Assembly (NCBI RefSeq): GCF_001648775.1
Contig: NZ_LVEJ01000003.1
Coordinates: 62,001 to 126,000, forward strand
Length of the DNA: 64,000 nt
From: Pseudomonas fluorescens
GTDB taxonomy: Bacteria; Pseudomonadota; Gammaproteobacteria; Pseudomonadales; Pseudomonadaceae
Direction: 5' to 3'
Shown here piece after piece: positions 1 through 10,693 of this stretch. Position numbers and translations under genes: made by a program. The notes beneath the pieces are model-generated. The model was given only the letters and a program-made list of their open reading frames with translations. It was not told the DNA's origin and ran no database searches. Within the stretch, counting starts at the first letter, position 1, and every line of letters begins with the position of its first letter.

Positions 1-1441
<1,441 letters not shown>

Positions 1442-1445
<4 letters not shown>

Positions 1446-2281
1446 GCTTGATTCTCCATCGCGGGGCTATACACCCGCGGCGCACTTTTCTGCGGCAGGT
1501 GGATGAGATTGAGGTTGTGTCGACGGGCCCACTGCACGGCAAGGCCGGTGGGCGCGGACAGGCTGACCAGGGTCTGGATGCCGGCACGCAAGACTTTCTG
1601 GATCAATTCGAGGCTGCAACGGCTGGTGACAATCGCCAGGCCGCCTTCTGTGGATATCTTTTGCCGGATCAGCCCGCCGATCAGTTTGTCGAGGGCGTTG
1701 TGCCGGCCGATGTCTTCGCGACCGAGCAGCAATTCACCGCTGGCGTTCATGAACACCGCTGCGTGCACCGCGCCGCAATGCTGACCCAAAGGCTGAAACG
1801 CGCCGATGCGCTGACGCAAACCGTCCAGCCATTCGATCGGTGGCAACGGCGCGCCGGGCAGGACCTTAAGATCGGGCAGCGCCTGTTCCACCGCTTCAAC
1901 GCCGCAGAGTCCGCAACCGCTGGTGCCAGCCAGTTGCCGGCGCTGTTGCTTGAGGTTCCAGAAGGCGCGGTTGGCGATGGTCACTTGCGCGTATTGCGCC
2001 GAGCCGGCGCCGGTCAGTTGCAGGTCATAGATGTCGGTGGCATCGATGATGATGCCGCTGCCGAGGCTGAAGCCGACGATGAAGTCTTCCAGGTCGGTGG
2101 GTGTCACCAGCATCACCGCCTGACTGATGCCGTTGTAGGCGATCGCCAACGCGACTTCCTCGGCCAGCGCGGTGCTGGCCGATTCTTCGCGGGGTAAATC
2201 GCTGTAACTGTAGGTCTGGCTGGCGGCAGGCGCGGGCGTTTCGAGTGCTGGCGCCGCGCAGGCTGGGCGCTTGGCGTTCAT
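1442..2281 (-). CDS. fdhD: Formate dehydrogenase accessory sulfurtransferase FdhD
   Basis: The product is 279 residues, the usual FdhD length. FdhD passes sulfur from the IscS cysteine desulfurase to the molybdenum cofactor of formate dehydrogenases. The conserved sulfur-carrying CGLC motif lies near residue 123 within GTSGCGLCGVEA. A later GREDIGRHNALDK segment and a TSRCS motif are also family hallmarks. The gene ends inside the start of the molybdopterin oxidoreductase gene, which is its expected client. The first 35 residues are Ala/Pro-rich and probably disordered. Cytoplasmic. Confidence 0.95.
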
Positions 2282-2373
2282 GGCATCACCGACGGTTTGA
2301 TCAACGTTAAGACTAGGCGCGGCAAGTTGTCGCGTCTAATCGCTACTGTCGATCTATCGATAGATGCCGTCGA

Positions 2374-3261
2374 TCAAGAGGCTATTGGTGATTCTTGATA
2401 CAGCGCAAAACAGGCCTCGGCCAGCGCCGAGCGCGGTGCGCCGCGGCGCATGATCAGGCCCAGTGGGGCGAGGGTTTGCGCGTCTTCGATCGGTTGCAGA
2501 CGCAGGTGATCGGTGAGCTTTTCCAGACCACCGTCCAGCGGCATGATCGCGCAGCAAAAACCACCGTGCACAGCTTGTAACAATTGATGCACGGCGTCGG
2601 TTTGCAGCAACGGTTGCGGGGTCAGGCCACGGCTGTGGAAGTTGTGGTCGATGGACTGGCGAAAATGCATGCCGCTGGTGAGCATGCCCAGCGGCAGTTC
2701 GATCAGCGATTGCCAGCTCAACGGCGCCTCGCCGAAGCTGAAGGTGCGCTGGTCGTAGAGCAGACCCATGCGGGTTTCGTTGAAAGCCAGCGATTCGAAA
2801 CGTTCGTGATCCAGACGATCCAGATAGGACACGCCAAGGTCAATGCGGTTGTTCGCCAGGTGCTCGAGGATCTGTTCGGAGCTCAGCGCCGACATTTCGA
2901 AGCGCAGGTCCGGGTGTGCGCCATGCAGGCGTTGCATCAACGGCAGCGGATCGAAACTCGACAGTGGCACCACGCCCAACCGCAGCGTGCCGATCAGGTT
3001 ACCGCGACACGCCGCCGCTTCCGCGTGCAAGCCGTCATAAGCCGCCATCACTGAACGTGCCCAGGCCAGCACCCGCTCGCCCGGCGCGGTGAAACCTTCG
3101 AAACGCTGGCCACGGTTGACCAGCGGCAAGTCGAGCTCTTCTTCGAGGCTGCGCAGGCGCATCGAGAGGGTTGGCTGGGTGATATGACAACGCGCGGCGG
3201 CCTGGCCGAAGTGGCGGGTTTCGTCGAGGGCGATGAGGAATTTCAGCTGCTTGATGTCCAT
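2374..3261 (-). CDS. LysR-family transcriptional regulator next to fdhD
   Basis: A 295-residue LTTR with the N-terminal winged helix-turn-helix at about residues 3-60 (FGQAAARCHITQPTLSMRLRSLE) and a type 2 periplasmic-binding-like effector domain at about 90-290. It is encoded on the same strand as fdhD and the formate dehydrogenase-like gene, 92 bp upstream of fdhD. From memory, the same neighbourhood exists in PAO1. It probably controls the downstream oxidoreductase genes or itself; this is inferred from position only. The inducer cannot be read from sequence. Confidence 0.9.
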   Translation of the reverse strand: MDIKQLKFLIALDETRHFGQAAARCHITQPTLSMRLRSLEEELDLPLVNRGQRFEGFTAPGERVLAWARSVMAAYDGLHAEAAACRGNLIGTLRLGVVPLSSFDPLPLMQRLHGAHPDLRFEMSALSSEQILEHLANNRIDLGVSYLDRLDHERFESLAFNETRMGLLYDQRTFSFGEAPLSWQSLIELPLGMLTSGMHFRQSIDHNFHSRGLTPQPLLQTDAVHQLLQAVHGGFCCAIMPLDGGLEKLTDHLRLQPIEDAQTLAPLGLIMRRGAPRSALAEACFALYQESPIAS

Positions 3262-3398
3262 CTTCGCTCCGGGCGCTGGCAGGGGTGGCCGATTCTACCG
3301 CCTCGGTGGCGGCAGGGTCATTGGTCGGCTTGGAACCGGGTTTGTCCGCGGTGGTCTAGGCTTGGACGTCTGACCCTTTATTCCATGGAGTGAACACA

Positions 3399-3839
3399 AT
3401 GAGCCTTTTGAGTTTTGTGAAAGAAGCCGGTGAGAAGCTGCTCGATCTGCTGACCCCGGGTAACGCCAATGCCAGTGAGCAGTTGAAGGAACACATCAGC
3501 AAGGTCGGTCTGGGCAACCCGAATGTGCAGGCGACGGTGGATGGCGACAAAGTGACCGTCACCGGTGAAGTGGCAAGTCAGGAAGAAAAAGAGAAGATTC
3601 TGTTGGCGGTGGGCAACATTGCCGGGGTTGGCAGCGTGGACGATCAGATCACTGTAACGGGTGGCGTGGCCAAGGAGGCAAAATATGTCGAGGTTGAGAA
3701 GGGCGACACGTTGAGCGCGATTTCCAAGCGTGTGTATGGCGATGCCAACCAGTACAACAAGATTTTTGAAGCGAACCAACCACTGCTCAAGGATCCGAAC
3801 AAAATCTATGTGGGTCAGAAGCTGCGTATTCCTGAATAA
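3399..3839 (+). CDS. lysM: BON-LysM domain protein (Kbp/YgaU-like)
   Basis: A 146-residue protein with a BON domain at about 25-88 and a C-terminal LysM domain at about 95-145 (VEKGDTLSAISKRVYGD to IYVGQKLRIPE). There is no signal peptide. E. coli Kbp (YgaU) of the same architecture is a cytoplasmic potassium-binding protein, and the function here is inferred from that homology. The ATG at 3399 is preferred over an in-frame GTG at 3390 because GGAG at 3387-3390 lies eight bases upstream of it. The gene stands alone, and a REP pair follows the stop. Confidence 0.9.
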   Translation: MSLLSFVKEAGEKLLDLLTPGNANASEQLKEHISKVGLGNPNVQATVDGDKVTVTGEVASQEEKEKILLAVGNIAGVGSVDDQITVTGGVAKEAKYVEVEKGDTLSAISKRVYGDANQYNKIFEANQPLLKDPNKIYVGQKLRIPE

Positions 3840-3852
3840 AATTTCAAAACGC

Positions 3853-3918
3853 TTTCGCGAGCAGGCTCGCTCCCACACTGGATCGCATTCCAATGTGGGA
3901 GCGAGCCTGCTGGCGAAG
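3853..3918. repeat. REP pair in inside-out (tail-to-tail) orientation
   Basis: Two REP arms flank a 16-base loop: 3853-3877 reads TTTCGCGAGCAGGCTCGC onward to CCCACA, and 3894-3918 is its near reverse complement with one change (CTGGCGAA for CTCGCGAA). The arms point the opposite way to those in the five 90-bp elements elsewhere in the window. Lying between two convergent genes, the hairpin could also end transcription from both. Confidence 0.85.
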
Positions 3919-3932
3919 GGGGCAACTCGGTC

Positions 3933-4595
3933 TCAGAGTCCGGCGATCAGGTCGCGATAATCCTCAACCGCTGCAAACTCGGCGGTGTCCTTCGGCCCTT
4001 TGCGACTGTCCGGCTCTTTCACTGCCAACAAATGCGCCACACCAAAATCCCGCGCACTGCGCAGAATTGGCAAGGTATCGTCGATAAACAGACTGCGTGC
4101 CGGATCAAAGCCGATGTCTGCCTGCAAGGCGTCCCAGAACTGCGGATTCTCTTTGGGAAAACCGTAATCATGTGAGCTGATCAGCCGCTCGAAATACGGC
4201 GCCAACTCAATTCGCTCCAGCTTCAGTGACAACGAATCGCGGTGTGCGTTGGTGATCATGATCACCCGTTTGCCCGCCCGTTTGATCGCCTCCAGAAACG
4301 TGTCGGCATCCGGGCGCAAGGCGATCAAATGCGCGGTTTCCAGTTTCAACTCACGTACCGACAACTTCAGCTCGGCACTCCAGAAATCCAGGCAATACCA
4401 CTGCAACTGGCCGGCATGCCGTTCGAACAATGGCTGCAATTCCATCTCGGCCATGGCCCGGCTGACACCGTGCAGTTCGGCGTAGCGCTGCGGCAGGTGT
4501 TCCAGCCAGAAATGATTGTCGAAGTGCAGATCCAGCAGCGTGCCGTCCATGTCCAGCAGAACGGTATCGATGTCGGACCACGGTAATGAAGGCAT
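3933..4595 (-). CDS. yrfG: GMP/IMP nucleotidase YrfG (HAD superfamily)
   Basis: A 220-residue HAD hydrolase. Motif I is DMDGTLLD at residues 15-22, motif II is MITNAHRDS, the lysine is in GFPKENPQFW, and motif III is FIDDTLPILRSA. E. coli YrfG dephosphorylates GMP and IMP, and the length and motif spacing fit that family. It is divergent from nudE, with about 90 bp between the starts. In PAO1, as I recall, the same gene neighbours nudE and cysQ, forming a nucleotide housekeeping group. Confidence 0.9.
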   Translation of the reverse strand: MPSLPWSDIDTVLLDMDGTLLDLHFDNHFWLEHLPQRYAELHGVSRAMAEMELQPLFERHAGQLQWYCLDFWSAELKLSVRELKLETAHLIALRPDADTFLEAIKRAGKRVIMITNAHRDSLSLKLERIELAPYFERLISSHDYGFPKENPQFWDALQADIGFDPARSLFIDDTLPILRSARDFGVAHLLAVKEPDSRKGPKDTAEFAAVEDYRDLIAGL

Positions 4596-4683
4596 GGCAA
4601 CGTCTCGAACGGTAGAAAGATATCCGACATAAACAATCGGGAAAGCCGCGTTATAGTAGCGCGTTCACGCCAAGGAGCTTTGC

Positions 4684-5250
4684 ATGCGCCAGAAACCCAC
4701 CGTACTTGCCCGCGAGATCGTCGCCACCAGTCGCCTGTTTTGCGTCGAAGAACTCAAGCTGCGTTTTTCCAATGGCGTGGAACGCACATACGAGCGTCTG
4801 GTCGGCAAGGGCGCCGGGTATGGCGCGGTGATGATTGTGGCGATGCTGGACAGCGAGCACGCCGTGCTGATCGAGGAATACTGTGGCGGCACTGATGAGT
4901 ACGAACTGTCTCTGCCCAAAGGTTTGATCGAACCGGGCGAGGATGTACTGGCGGCGGCCGAGCGTGAGCTCAAGGAAGAGGCCGGATATGGCGCGCGGCA
5001 ACTGGAACACCTGACCGAGTTGTCGCTGTCACCCGGTTACATGAGCCAGAAGATTCAGGTGGTGCTGGCGACCGATTTGTACGAGGAGCGACTGGAGGGC
5101 GACGAGCCCGAGCCGATGCGGGTCGACAAGGTCAACCTGCGCGAGTTGTCGGCGCTGGCGCTCAATCCTCAATTTTCAGAAGGCCGTGCCTTGGCGGCGC
5201 TTTATTTGACCCGGGACCTGCTGACTCAGCGCGGGTTCTTTCAGCCATGA
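4684..5250 (+). CDS. nudE: ADP compounds hydrolase NudE
   Basis: A 188-residue Nudix hydrolase acting on ADP-ribose, NADH and Ap3A-type substrates in the cytoplasm. The Nudix box is visible as GLIEPGEDVLAAAERELKEEAGY at about residues 80-102, with the catalytic REx2EE glutamates present. An AAGGAGC Shine-Dalgarno sequence precedes the ATG. Its TGA overlaps the ATG of cysQ (ATGA), so the two genes are translationally coupled. Confidence 0.95.
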   Translation: MRQKPTVLAREIVATSRLFCVEELKLRFSNGVERTYERLVGKGAGYGAVMIVAMLDSEHAVLIEEYCGGTDEYELSLPKGLIEPGEDVLAAAERELKEEAGYGARQLEHLTELSLSPGYMSQKIQVVLATDLYEERLEGDEPEPMRVDKVNLRELSALALNPQFSEGRALAALYLTRDLLTQRGFFQP

Positions 5251-6089
5251 GTGAGACGTCGATGAATTATCCCCATCCTTTGATGGCCCCGGTGATTGAG
5301 CTGGCATTGCGCGCTGGCGAAGCGATTTTGCCGTTCTGGCGCGTGGACGTTGCAGTCACGGCCAAGTCCGATGACTCACCGGTAACGGCAGCAGATCTGG
5401 CCGCACATCACCTGATCCTCGCCGGGCTGACGGCGCTCGATCCGAGCATTCCAGTGCTGTCCGAAGAAGACGCCAATATCGCGCAGAGTGTGCGCGCCGG
5501 ATGGCAGCGCTGGTGGTTGGTCGACCCGCTGGACGGCACCAAGGAATTCATCAGCGGCAGCGAAGAATTCACCGTCAACATTGCGCTGATCGAAAACGGT
5601 CGGGTGGTGTTTGGGGTGGTGTCGATGCCGACTAACGGTCGTTATTACGTCGGCGGCGCTGGCCTCGGTGCCTGGCGTTGCGATCAGGACGGCACGCCTG
5701 TTTCGATTCAAGTACGCGATGTGCCAGGGCCGGGTGAAGCGTTCACTGTGGTCGCCAGTCGTCGACACTCCAGCCCCGAGCAAGAGCGTTTGCTGGCGGG
5801 TTTGAGTGCCAGCCTCGGAGAACTGCAATTGGCCAATATCGGCAGCTCGCTGAAGTTTTGCCTGCTGGCCGAAGGCGCGGCGGATTGCTATCCGCGGCTG
5901 GCGCCGACTTCGCAGTGGGACACGGCGGCGGCGCAAGGTGTGCTGGAAGGGGCGGGCGGGGAAGTGGTGGATTTGAAGGGCGAAGCGTTCTGTTATCCGG
6001 CGCGGGAATCGCTGCGCAATGAGTTCTTTTTGGCGTTGCCGGCGAAGGCAGCCTGGCGTTCGCGATTGTTGGAGTTGGCTCGGGGTTAA
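5247..6089 (+). CDS. cysQ: 3'(2'),5'-bisphosphate nucleotidase CysQ
   Basis: A 280-residue member of the lithium-sensitive inositol-monophosphatase superfamily that hydrolyses PAP to AMP, recycling the by-product of sulfate assimilation. Metal-binding motifs are visible: LSEEDAN, then WLVDPLDGTKEFI (the DPLDGT signature, about residues 91-102), and a C-terminal WDTAAAQGVLEGAGG. It overlaps nudE by four bases. An in-frame ATG lies six codons into the reading frame, so the N-terminus could be slightly shorter. Confidence 0.95.
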   Translation: MSETSMNYPHPLMAPVIELALRAGEAILPFWRVDVAVTAKSDDSPVTAADLAAHHLILAGLTALDPSIPVLSEEDANIAQSVRAGWQRWWLVDPLDGTKEFISGSEEFTVNIALIENGRVVFGVVSMPTNGRYYVGGAGLGAWRCDQDGTPVSIQVRDVPGPGEAFTVVASRRHSSPEQERLLAGLSASLGELQLANIGSSLKFCLLAEGAADCYPRLAPTSQWDTAAAQGVLEGAGGEVVDLKGEAFCYPARESLRNEFFLALPAKAAWRSRLLELARG

Positions 6090-6106
6090 GTGGGCTGATC
6101 CGGCAT

Positions 6107-6283
6107 CCCCTCACCCCAGCCCTCTCCCCCAGGAGAGGGAGCCGACCGAGTTGTCTTGCGTCATACATCGACCTGAAAGATGAGGTCGATTATGGATTCA
6201 GTAAAGCGCTATCAGGTCGGTGTACTTCTGAAGCATCCCCCAATCAGTCCCCTCTCCCTCGGGGAGAGGGTTAGGGTGAGGGG
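6107..6283. repeat. MITE-like palindromic element (copy 1)
   Basis: A 177-bp element with terminal inverted repeats of the type CCCCTCACCCCAGCCCTCTCCC and GGGAGAGGGTTAGGGTGAGGGG. The interior contains ACCGAGTTG and ACATCGACCTGAAA, both recurring with minor changes in a second copy at 62091-62250. The repeat carries no coding capacity and lies between the convergent cysQ and thioesterase genes. The family is common in pseudomonads and related gammaproteobacteria. How it is mobilised is not visible here. Confidence 0.75.
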
Positions 6284-6293
6284 CTGTTGATCT

Positions 6294-6749
6294 TCAGCGG
6301 TGCAAAACGTACTGCCCGATAAACCTCACCGCATCCTCATCACTACCTTGATTGACGATCCGCGTATTCAGCGCCAACCGCGCGCGCCCATAACGCCGAT
6401 ACATCGCCAGAAACTTCTTCCACACCGCGGCATCCGGCGCCGGGCAAAGTGCCGTGGCATCACCGGTAACGGGCAGCGGATAACTGATCTGCCCCTCCTG
6501 AATCACGATGTGCCCGTCCTCGATGCCTTCCTCTTTCAAGCGCAAATGCAACCAGCCCCAACCCGCCAGCACCGCGCCGCAATAGAGACTGCCGCCGAAC
6601 ATGGTGCTCTTGTGGTTGACGTTGGCGGCCAGCGGCAAATACAGGCTCAATTGCTGCGCCTGCCAGTCGAGCACCTTGAGGCCCATGTCGCGGGTCAGCG
6701 GGATGTCGTGATGCAGCACCGACTCGAGATAGCGGCTGTCGCGGTTCAT
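6294..6749 (-). CDS. YiiD C-terminal-type hotdog thioesterase
   Basis: A 151-residue protein matching the putative thioesterase domain found at the C-terminus of E. coli YiiD. The segment NVNHKSTMFGGSLYCGAVLAGWGWLHLRL at about residues 43-72 is the hotdog-helix region. The start overlaps the stop of dctD by four bases (ATGA), so it is co-translated with the dctBD operon, although no functional link is known. The substrate is unknown; acyl-CoA hydrolysis is only a family-level guess. Confidence 0.75.
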   Translation of the reverse strand: MNRDSRYLESVLHHDIPLTRDMGLKVLDWQAQQLSLYLPLAANVNHKSTMFGGSLYCGAVLAGWGWLHLRLKEEGIEDGHIVIQEGQISYPLPVTGDATALCPAPDAAVWKKFLAMYRRYGRARLALNTRIVNQGSDEDAVRFIGQYVLHR

Positions 6750-8131
6750 TCGGCTTCTTCTCCATGGGCGCCGCTGTCGGCGAAGTTGAGTCCGTGTTTG
6801 CGCAACTTGTCATGCAGGGTCTTGCGCGGAATGCCCAGCGCTTCGGCCAGGCTGCGTACCGAACTGTGAGCGCGCGCCAGCTCGGCGGCGATCAATGATT
6901 TCTCGAAGTTTTCCACCTGCTCGCTGAGACCGCCGCTGACGACCACGGTTGAACCGGCGCCGCCTTCGGCACCGCTGTTATCCAGTGCCAGTTCCAGACC
7001 CAGGGCAAAACGCTCGGCGGCGTTCTGCAATTCGCGCACGTTGCCGGGCCAGGTGTGGCGCAGCAGCAGGGCGCGTTGTGCCGGTTGCAGTTCGTGCGGC
7101 GGCAGGCCGTGGCGCGCGCTGGCTTCATCGGCGTAATGCTGGAACAACACCAGCACGTCCTCACCGCGTTCGCGCAACGGCGGAATGCGCAGCGGCGCGA
7201 CGTTGAGGCGGTAATACAAGTCGGCGCGAAAGCGCCCCTGATCGGCAGCCTGGCGCAGGTCTTCCTTGGTCGCGGCGATCACACGGATGTCCAGCGGGAT
7301 CAGTTGATTGCCCCCAAGCCGTTCGACCACGCGCTCCTGCAACATGCGCAGCAGTTTCACCTGCACGTCCATGCTCATGCTTTCGATTTCATCGAGGAAC
7401 AGCGTGCCGCCATTGGCGAATTCGAATTTGCCGATGCGGCGTTTTTGCGCGCCGGTGAACGCGCCGGGTTCGTGGCCGAACAGTTCGCTTTCCACCACCG
7501 ACTCGGCCAGAGCCCCGGCGTTGATCGCGACGAACGGGCCGTTGCGGCGGCTCGACAGATCGTGCAGTGCGCGGGCGACGACTTCTTTACCGGCGCCGGT
7601 TTCGCCGAGGATCAGCACGTCAGCCTTGGTCGCGGCCAGCGCACCGATCTGTTCGCGCAGGCGCAGCATCGGCGTCGAATGGCCGACCAGGCGCGTGCTC
7701 AGTTCATTGCGATCGCTGAGGGCCAGGCGCAGGCTGCGGTTGTCCAGTACCAGTCGGCGCAGGGCGAGGGCGCGGCGCACGCTGTCGAGCAGCGCATCGC
7801 TGGCGAAGGGTTTTTCGAGAAAGTCATAGGCGCCGGCGCGCATGGCCTGTACCGCCAGCGGTACGTCGCCATGGCCGGTGATCAACAGCACGGGCAGTTC
7901 CGGGTCCTGTGCGTGCAATTCGCTGAGCAGTTCGAGGCCATCCATACCCGGCATGCGGATGTCACTGACCACCACGCCCGGCCAGTCTCGCTCAAGCTGT
8001 GCGGCCAGGCCTTTGGCTTCGGCCAGCGGCAGAATTTTCAGCCCAGCCAGATCCAGGGTCTGGCCGAGGGCCTGACGCAGGTGCGGATCGTCGTCGATCA
8101 ACACCACCTGAATGCGATTGTCGATGGTCAT
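6746..8131 (-). CDS. dctD: C4-dicarboxylate response regulator DctD (sigma-54 activator)
   Basis: A 461-residue NtrC-class regulator. The receiver domain covers about 8-122 with phospho-acceptor Asp57 in VSDIRMPG. The AAA+ domain at about 150-380 has Walker A GETGAGKE and the sigma-54 contact loop GAFTGA. The C-terminal Fis-type helix-turn-helix reads SLAEALGIPRKTLHDKLRKHG. With DctB it activates sigma-54-dependent C4-dicarboxylate uptake genes. The dctA/dctPQM targets are not in this window. It overlaps dctB by four bases. Confidence 0.95.
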   Translation of the reverse strand: MTIDNRIQVVLIDDDPHLRQALGQTLDLAGLKILPLAEAKGLAAQLERDWPGVVVSDIRMPGMDGLELLSELHAQDPELPVLLITGHGDVPLAVQAMRAGAYDFLEKPFASDALLDSVRRALALRRLVLDNRSLRLALSDRNELSTRLVGHSTPMLRLREQIGALAATKADVLILGETGAGKEVVARALHDLSSRRNGPFVAINAGALAESVVESELFGHEPGAFTGAQKRRIGKFEFANGGTLFLDEIESMSMDVQVKLLRMLQERVVERLGGNQLIPLDIRVIAATKEDLRQAADQGRFRADLYYRLNVAPLRIPPLRERGEDVLVLFQHYADEASARHGLPPHELQPAQRALLLRHTWPGNVRELQNAAERFALGLELALDNSGAEGGAGSTVVVSGGLSEQVENFEKSLIAAELARAHSSVRSLAEALGIPRKTLHDKLRKHGLNFADSGAHGEEAE

Positions 8132-9936
8132 GCACTTCGATCCTCGGACGGTTGCAGGCTGACCCCGGGCGCACCGGCGCGCAGCCGCAGGGTGATCAAG
8201 GCGCCGCCTTGCTTGTGGTTGGCGAATGACAGTTCACCGCCAAAGGCGCGCATCAGGGTTTCACAGATTGCCAGGCCCAACCCCAGACCCTGAGTGCGCG
8301 TCTTGGTGGTGTAGAAGGGCTCGCTGGCGCGGCCGAGGGCTTCCATGCAGAACCCCGGGCCGTTGTCGCGAATGTACAGATTGACGCCCTCGGTGGTGGA
8401 TTCGGCACTCAGCCACAATTTGCGCGGCGGGCCTTTTTCGGTGAGGGCGTCGAGCGCGTTGGCGAGCAGGTTGCCGAGCACCTGGCGCAGGCGGGTTTCC
8501 CCGGCCTCGACCCATAGAGTGGCAGCCGGCAGATCGCGGATCAGCTCGACTTCCATGCTCCGCCGCCGCTTGGCCAGCAGGGCCAGGGCATCGTCGAGTG
8601 CCGGTTGCAGGGCGACGCTTTCCGGGGCGTGGCGATCGCGGCGGGCAAAGGCGCGCAGGTGGGCGATGATCGAGGCCATGCGCCCGGTCAGTTCGCTGAT
8701 CAGTTTGAGGTTGCCGCGCGCATCGTCGGTGCGTTGATGATCGAGCAGCACTTCGGCGTTTTCCGCGTAACTGCGGATCGCTGCCAGCGGCTGGTTGAGT
8801 TCATGGCTGATGCTCGCCGACATCGTCCCCAGTGCCGACAGTTTGCCGGCCTGAACCAGATCGTCCTGCGCGCGCACCAATTCCTGCTGCGCCTGTTCGC
8901 GTTCCAGCACTTCCTGCTTCAATCGGCGGTTGAGGCCTTCGAGATCGCTGGTACGTTCGGCCACTCGACCCTCGAGTTCGCGACGGGCCTTGGCTTCGAA
9001 GGCGATGCGTTCCAGATAATGCCGACGACGTTGCATCATCAGGCCGAGCAACAACATCACCACCAACAGCGTGGCGCCACCGATGGCGACCACGGTGCGC
9101 ACCGGGCGGTCGATCAGCGTGCGTGGCGCGAGAATGCTCACGCTCCAGCCGGTTTCGGCGATGTCGTGGGTCTGGATCAGCCACGCCGTCGGGCTGAGGT
9201 TCAGCGGGCGCGGCTCGCGGGTCGGGTAGGGCTGGATGGCGGTGATCGCCGAGCGTTCGCCGTCGCTCAAGTCGCGGGTCGAGCGAAAGCGCCATTCCGG
9301 ACGCGAGGTGAGGATGACCACGCCGTTGTGGTCGGTCACCAGCAGTTGCTCCGGGGTTTTGCCCCACAGGCTTTCGGTGTGGTCGAGGTCAACCTTGATC
9401 ACCAGCACGCCGATGATTTTTTCGCCGTTGCGCACCGCGGCGGCGAAGAAATAACCGCGCTTGGCCGACGTCGTGCCGAGGCCGAAAAACCGCCCCAGAC
9501 GCCCGGCCATGGCTTCGCTGAAATACGGCCGGAAGGAAAAGTTGCGGCCGACGAAACTGTCGTGTTTATCCCAGTTCGACGCTGCCAGTGTCTGGCCGCT
9601 GGTGTCCATCAGGTACATGACTTCGGCGCCGGTCTGCGCGGCGATGTTCTTTAACAGACGATTGGCATTGCCTTGGGTGACACCGTCGTCCGGCGCGCCG
9701 AGTACCGCGCGCAGCGCCGGCAGGTCGCCGAGGATCTGCGGCAACACTTCGTAGCGGTGCAGGGTGCCCAGCAGGTTGGCGACGTAGAGGTCGAGGGTCT
9801 GGCGGTTCTGCCCGGCCAGTTCGCTGCGGTAATAGCGCTCGGCGAGATGTTCCAGCGGCCACAGCAGTGGCGCCAGGCACAGAGCCAAGAGGGCGAGGCT
9901 GCGCCAGCGGGGTCTGCGGGGAAGGGATGGTTTCAT
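8128..9936 (-). CDS. dctB: C4-dicarboxylate sensor histidine kinase DctB
   Basis: A 602-residue inner-membrane kinase. TM1 lies at about 12-30, a periplasmic double PAS-like (Cache) sensor covers about 35-280, and TM2 (VVAIGGATLLVVMLLLGLMM) is at about 283-303. A coiled-coil linker follows, then the HisKA dimerisation helix with phospho-histidine in ISHELNQPLAAIRSYAENAE, and an HATPase domain with DNGPGF and GLGLAI boxes. It senses succinate, fumarate and malate and phosphorylates DctD. It is the first gene of the dctB-dctD-thioesterase operon. Confidence 0.95.
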   Translation of the reverse strand: MKPSLPRRPRWRSLALLALCLAPLLWPLEHLAERYYRSELAGQNRQTLDLYVANLLGTLHRYEVLPQILGDLPALRAVLGAPDDGVTQGNANRLLKNIAAQTGAEVMYLMDTSGQTLAASNWDKHDSFVGRNFSFRPYFSEAMAGRLGRFFGLGTTSAKRGYFFAAAVRNGEKIIGVLVIKVDLDHTESLWGKTPEQLLVTDHNGVVILTSRPEWRFRSTRDLSDGERSAITAIQPYPTREPRPLNLSPTAWLIQTHDIAETGWSVSILAPRTLIDRPVRTVVAIGGATLLVVMLLLGLMMQRRRHYLERIAFEAKARRELEGRVAERTSDLEGLNRRLKQEVLEREQAQQELVRAQDDLVQAGKLSALGTMSASISHELNQPLAAIRSYAENAEVLLDHQRTDDARGNLKLISELTGRMASIIAHLRAFARRDRHAPESVALQPALDDALALLAKRRRSMEVELIRDLPAATLWVEAGETRLRQVLGNLLANALDALTEKGPPRKLWLSAESTTEGVNLYIRDNGPGFCMEALGRASEPFYTTKTRTQGLGLGLAICETLMRAFGGELSFANHKQGGALITLRLRAGAPGVSLQPSEDRSA

Positions 9937-9978
9937 AAGCCGGATGCGCCTGTAATGACAGACGCATTATGCCTAGGC

Positions 9979-10524
9979 TCAGGAAAAGACGTCAGCGTCC
10001 TTGAAGAACACCGCTGCCTGATCCTTGGCCGACAATTTCGGCGCTTCATCCAGTTGCCAGTCGATGCCCAAGTCAGGATCGTCCCAGCGAATGCTGCGTT
10101 CGGCCGCTGGCGTATAGAAATCGGTGGTCTTGTAGAGAAATTCAGCGAACTCGCTCAGCACCACAAAGCCATGAGCAAAGCCTTCGGGCACCCACATTTG
10201 ACGGTGGTTGTCGGCAGACAGACGAACGGCCACCCACTTGCCGAAGTGTGGCGAACTGCGGCGAATGTCGACGGCCACGTCCAAAACCTCACCGGCCGTC
10301 ACCCGCACCAGTTTGCCTTGGGTGTGTTGCAGTTGGTAATGCAGGCCGCGCAGCACGCCTTTTTCCGAGCGCGAATGGTTGTCTTGAACGAACTGCGGGG
10401 TCAGCCCGGTCAGTTCCTGGAACGCCTTGGCATTGAAACTCTCGTAGAAAAAACCGCGTTCGTCACCGAATACCTTGGGTTCGATGATCAGAACACCGGG
10501 CAGTTCGGTGGTGATGACATTCAT
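9979..10524 (-). CDS. rfbC: dTDP-4-dehydrorhamnose 3,5-epimerase RmlC
   Basis: A 181-residue RmlC cupin converting dTDP-4-keto-6-deoxyglucose to dTDP-4-keto-rhamnose. Signatures are RGFFYESFN, FVQDNHSRSEKGVLRGLHYQ (catalytic His in LRGLHYQ), AVDIRRSSPHFG and WVPEGFAHGF. The ATG at 10524, behind GGAAAAAC, fits homologue length; longer in-frame starts are unlikely. The rmlB, rmlD and rmlA genes that usually accompany it are absent here, although dctB lies next door as in PAO1. It is divergent from the kinase-aminotransferase gene. Confidence 0.92.
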   Translation of the reverse strand: MNVITTELPGVLIIEPKVFGDERGFFYESFNAKAFQELTGLTPQFVQDNHSRSEKGVLRGLHYQLQHTQGKLVRVTAGEVLDVAVDIRRSSPHFGKWVAVRLSADNHRQMWVPEGFAHGFVVLSEFAEFLYKTTDFYTPAAERSIRWDDPDLGIDWQLDEAPKLSAKDQAAVFFKDADVFS

Positions 10525-10693
10525 GTGTTTTTCCATTGAAGGGTGTGAATGGCTGCCATTCTTGCGCAAAGTGTCGGAGGGCGCGAGTGTTCGCACACAA
10601 GTACTTGCATCTGGTGATGACCGCAGGTGGGGGTTGCGCAACGTCGGCAGCAATGGCGATATAGGCGCCTAATAAAATTTCAGGGGTCGTTTC

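Noticed and set aside
8605..9654. A 349-residue plus-strand ORF antisense to dctB
   Set aside because: It lies wholly within the well-supported dctB frame and shows no domain.
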